From Spirochaetae bacterium HGW-Spirochaetae-9 (GTDB taxonomy: Bacteria > Spirochaetota > Spirochaetia > Treponematales > Rectinemataceae): 6,722 nt of DNA. A program made the translations under genes and the position numbers. Below the pieces are notes generated by a model. The model was not told where the DNA came from. It ran no database searches and saw only the letters and a program-made list of their open reading frames with translations. The stretch covers positions 1-6,722 of the forward strand of contig PGXP01000193.1 of NCBI GenBank assembly GCA_002839205.1, written 5' to 3'. Within the stretch, counting starts at the first letter, position 1. Each line of letters opens with the position of its first letter. Below, piece by piece: positions 5,838 through 6,722 of the stretch.

Positions 5838-6143
5838 ATCAGCCGCGACGCTCTGCCCTTCAGCCTCTACACTGTCGTTCTGCGCTGCCTCTGCCGCCGG
5901 TACATCTTTGACCTCCGCAGCCTTGGCTTTTTCCTTATCCTTTTCGGCATCCTGAAGCGCAGCGGCGATGTCCATTTCCCTCATGAAGTCATCCTTTACC
6001 GCTGTCACCTCTTTATATGCCTTCTTGGCCTGCAAAAAGAGCTTCCCCAGCTTACGGAAAAAGGCAGGCAGATCGTCCGGCTTGATGAAAATGACGCAGA
6101 CCAGCGCGATCAGGGCAAATTCGGAAAAGCCTATGCCAAACAT
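5829..6143 (-). CDS. tatA: Twin-arginine translocase TatA/TatB-like subunit
   Basis: Small pore or receptor-type subunit of the Tat pathway, 104 residues. The start ATG (6143-6141) overlaps the tatC stop as TGATG and has GGAG 7 bases upstream. A longer open frame upstream is only the antisense-free shadow of tatC. Layout: N-terminal membrane helix MFGIGFSEFALIALVCVIFI (1-20), a hinge KPDDLP, an amphipathic helix AFFRKLGKLFLQAKKAYKEV (27-46), then a charged, Ala/Glu-rich tail (about 55-104). MFGIGF, Glu8 and the LPAFFRKLGK helix identify the family. The usual hinge (FG or LG then PxxLP) reads IKPDDLP, so the conserved Gly before Pro is replaced by Lys. Whether it works as TatA or TatB cannot be decided; the Glu at 8 and the long acidic tail lean to TatB, the FGIG start to TatA. 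Translational coupling to tatC is likely. Confidence 0.9.
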   Translation of the reverse strand: MFGIGFSEFALIALVCVIFIKPDDLPAFFRKLGKLFLQAKKAYKEVTAVKDDFMREMDIAAALQDAEKDKEKAKAAEVKDVPAAEAAQNDSVEAEGQSVAADGD

Positions 6144-6722
6144 CAGGCTTCTCCGAATTTGAATATTTTGGCGATGAGGATTGCCAGAAAATAGAGGGCC
6201 ATAAGCGGCAGGGCAACGCCCAGCTGGCTGATGAAATCCGGGGGCGTGATGATGGCGGAGATGAGAAATATCCCCACGATGACAAAGCGCGATGCCCTGA
6301 AGACAGCCTTTCGCTTGAGGATGTTCATCATGAGAAGAATTTCCATCACAAGCGGCAGCTGGAGGGCAAGTATGGACCATAGGATGAAGGAAAAAACATA
6401 GAAGATATTGGTCTGGTAGTTGAGCAGGTAGCCGACGTTCTTGGGTATAAAATATGGATTTGTCAGAAAGCCGATAGCGAGGGGAACGATCCGGAAATAC
6501 GCTATGTAGGCACCCAGGGTTATGAGAACGAGGCTGGCCGTCAGGAACCACAGGATAACCCTACGTTGACGCTTTTCCATTCCCGGAAAGATAAAGCGCA
6601 GAAGATTGAAAACATGGACGGGGGAAGAAAGGATGAGGCCGGACAGGACGGCGATCTTGATCTGCGAGGCGAAACCTTCGATGATCGTCGTCACCACGAG
6701 CTTGCTCTCTACCGCGCTGGAT
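6143..6722 (-). CDS. tatC: Sec-independent protein translocase TatC (partial, N-terminus off the right edge)
   Basis: Multi-span receptor that recognises twin-arginine signal peptides and recruits TatA for export of folded, cofactor-bearing proteins. The 192 visible residues cover roughly the last three-quarters of a 240-260 residue protein; the first membrane helix lies beyond the window. Family marks: SGLILSSPVHVFNLLRFIFPG followed by MEKRQRR (the cytoplasmic FxxPGLxxxERR-type loop), a hydrophobic span around LVLITLGAYIAYF, the periplasmic segment NPYFIPKN, ALQLPLVMEILL, and the C-terminal AIITPPDFISQ and LPLMALYFLAIL. The GTG at 6697 is inside the protein, not its start. The gene order tatC then tatA-like differs from the common tatABC order. 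It converges on the flavoprotein/cytochrome operon, whose flavoprotein has a Tat-like signal, which suggests a local functional link. Confidence 0.94.
   Translation of the reverse strand, partial: SSAVESKLVVTTIIEGFASQIKIAVLSGLILSSPVHVFNLLRFIFPGMEKRQRRVILWFLTASLVLITLGAYIAYFRIVPLAIGFLTNPYFIPKNVGYLLNYQTNIFYVFSFILWSILALQLPLVMEILLMMNILKRKAVFRASRFVIVGIFLISAIITPPDFISQLGVALPLMALYFLAILIAKIFKFGEA

Noticed and set aside
6143..6551. Upstream extension of the TatA-like frame
   Set aside because: The added residues are tatC read in another frame; the coupled ATG with GGAG at 6143 is the proper start.
1..6722. CRISPR arrays, tRNA or rRNA genes, insertion sequences, attachment sites
   Set aside because: No regularly spaced repeats, cloverleaf-like segments, transposase coding or terminal inverted repeats were seen by eye.

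Overview
The window comes from a Gram-negative-type bacterium, probably anaerobic. It carries a Sec-exported ABC solute-binding protein with no lipobox, a periplasmic-type tetraheme cytochrome c, a fumarate-reductase-family flavoprotein with an export signal, and Tat translocase genes. Coding DNA is GC-rich; the stretch around 3100-3260 is clearly AT-richer. No marker gene fixes the phylum. Anaerobic lineages rich in flavoprotein/cytochrome pairs and CUT1-type transporters (some Spirochaetota, Synergistota, Desulfobacterota) fit, but this is a guess.

Layout. (1) 1-2867, minus strand: an operon read right to left. It has a GntR/FadR-subfamily regulator, a family-1 extracellular solute-binding protein and a MalF/UgpA-type permease that runs off the left edge. 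It starts from a sigma70-like promoter with a palindromic operator at about +1, so the regulator probably represses its own operon. A hairpin followed by a short T run separates the binding-protein gene from the permease gene, a layout that usually keeps binding protein in excess of permease. (2) 2864-3100, minus strand: what looks like a truncated, internally deleted relic of a DUF1801 gene, lying between the divergent promoters. (3) 3111-5791, plus strand: a promoter, a leader, an FAD-dependent reductase-type flavoprotein with a Tat-like signal peptide, a hairpin, and a membrane-anchored or secreted tetraheme cytochrome c. Together these look like a split flavocytochrome c, that is, a periplasmic terminal reductase for an unknown organic acceptor. 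The signal-peptide reading frame and the FAD-domain frame do not match, so as written the flavoprotein gene carries a one-base frameshift near 3403-3435. (4) 5829-6722, minus strand and convergent: tatC (its start lies beyond the right edge) overlapping by one base a TatA/TatB-like gene whose hinge is atypical.

How the parts may work together (inference). The Tat pair could export the folded FAD subunit. The tetraheme cytochrome would pass electrons from the quinone pool to the FAD. The neighbouring GntR-controlled ABC importer supplies an organic substrate, possibly a sugar or sugar acid. Nothing in the sequence proves that the transporter and the reductase share a substrate. The reductase lacks, at the aligned positions, the arginines that classical fumarate reductases use for proton donation and carboxylate binding, so its acceptor is probably not fumarate. 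No tRNA, rRNA, CRISPR array, insertion sequence or prophage feature was seen.
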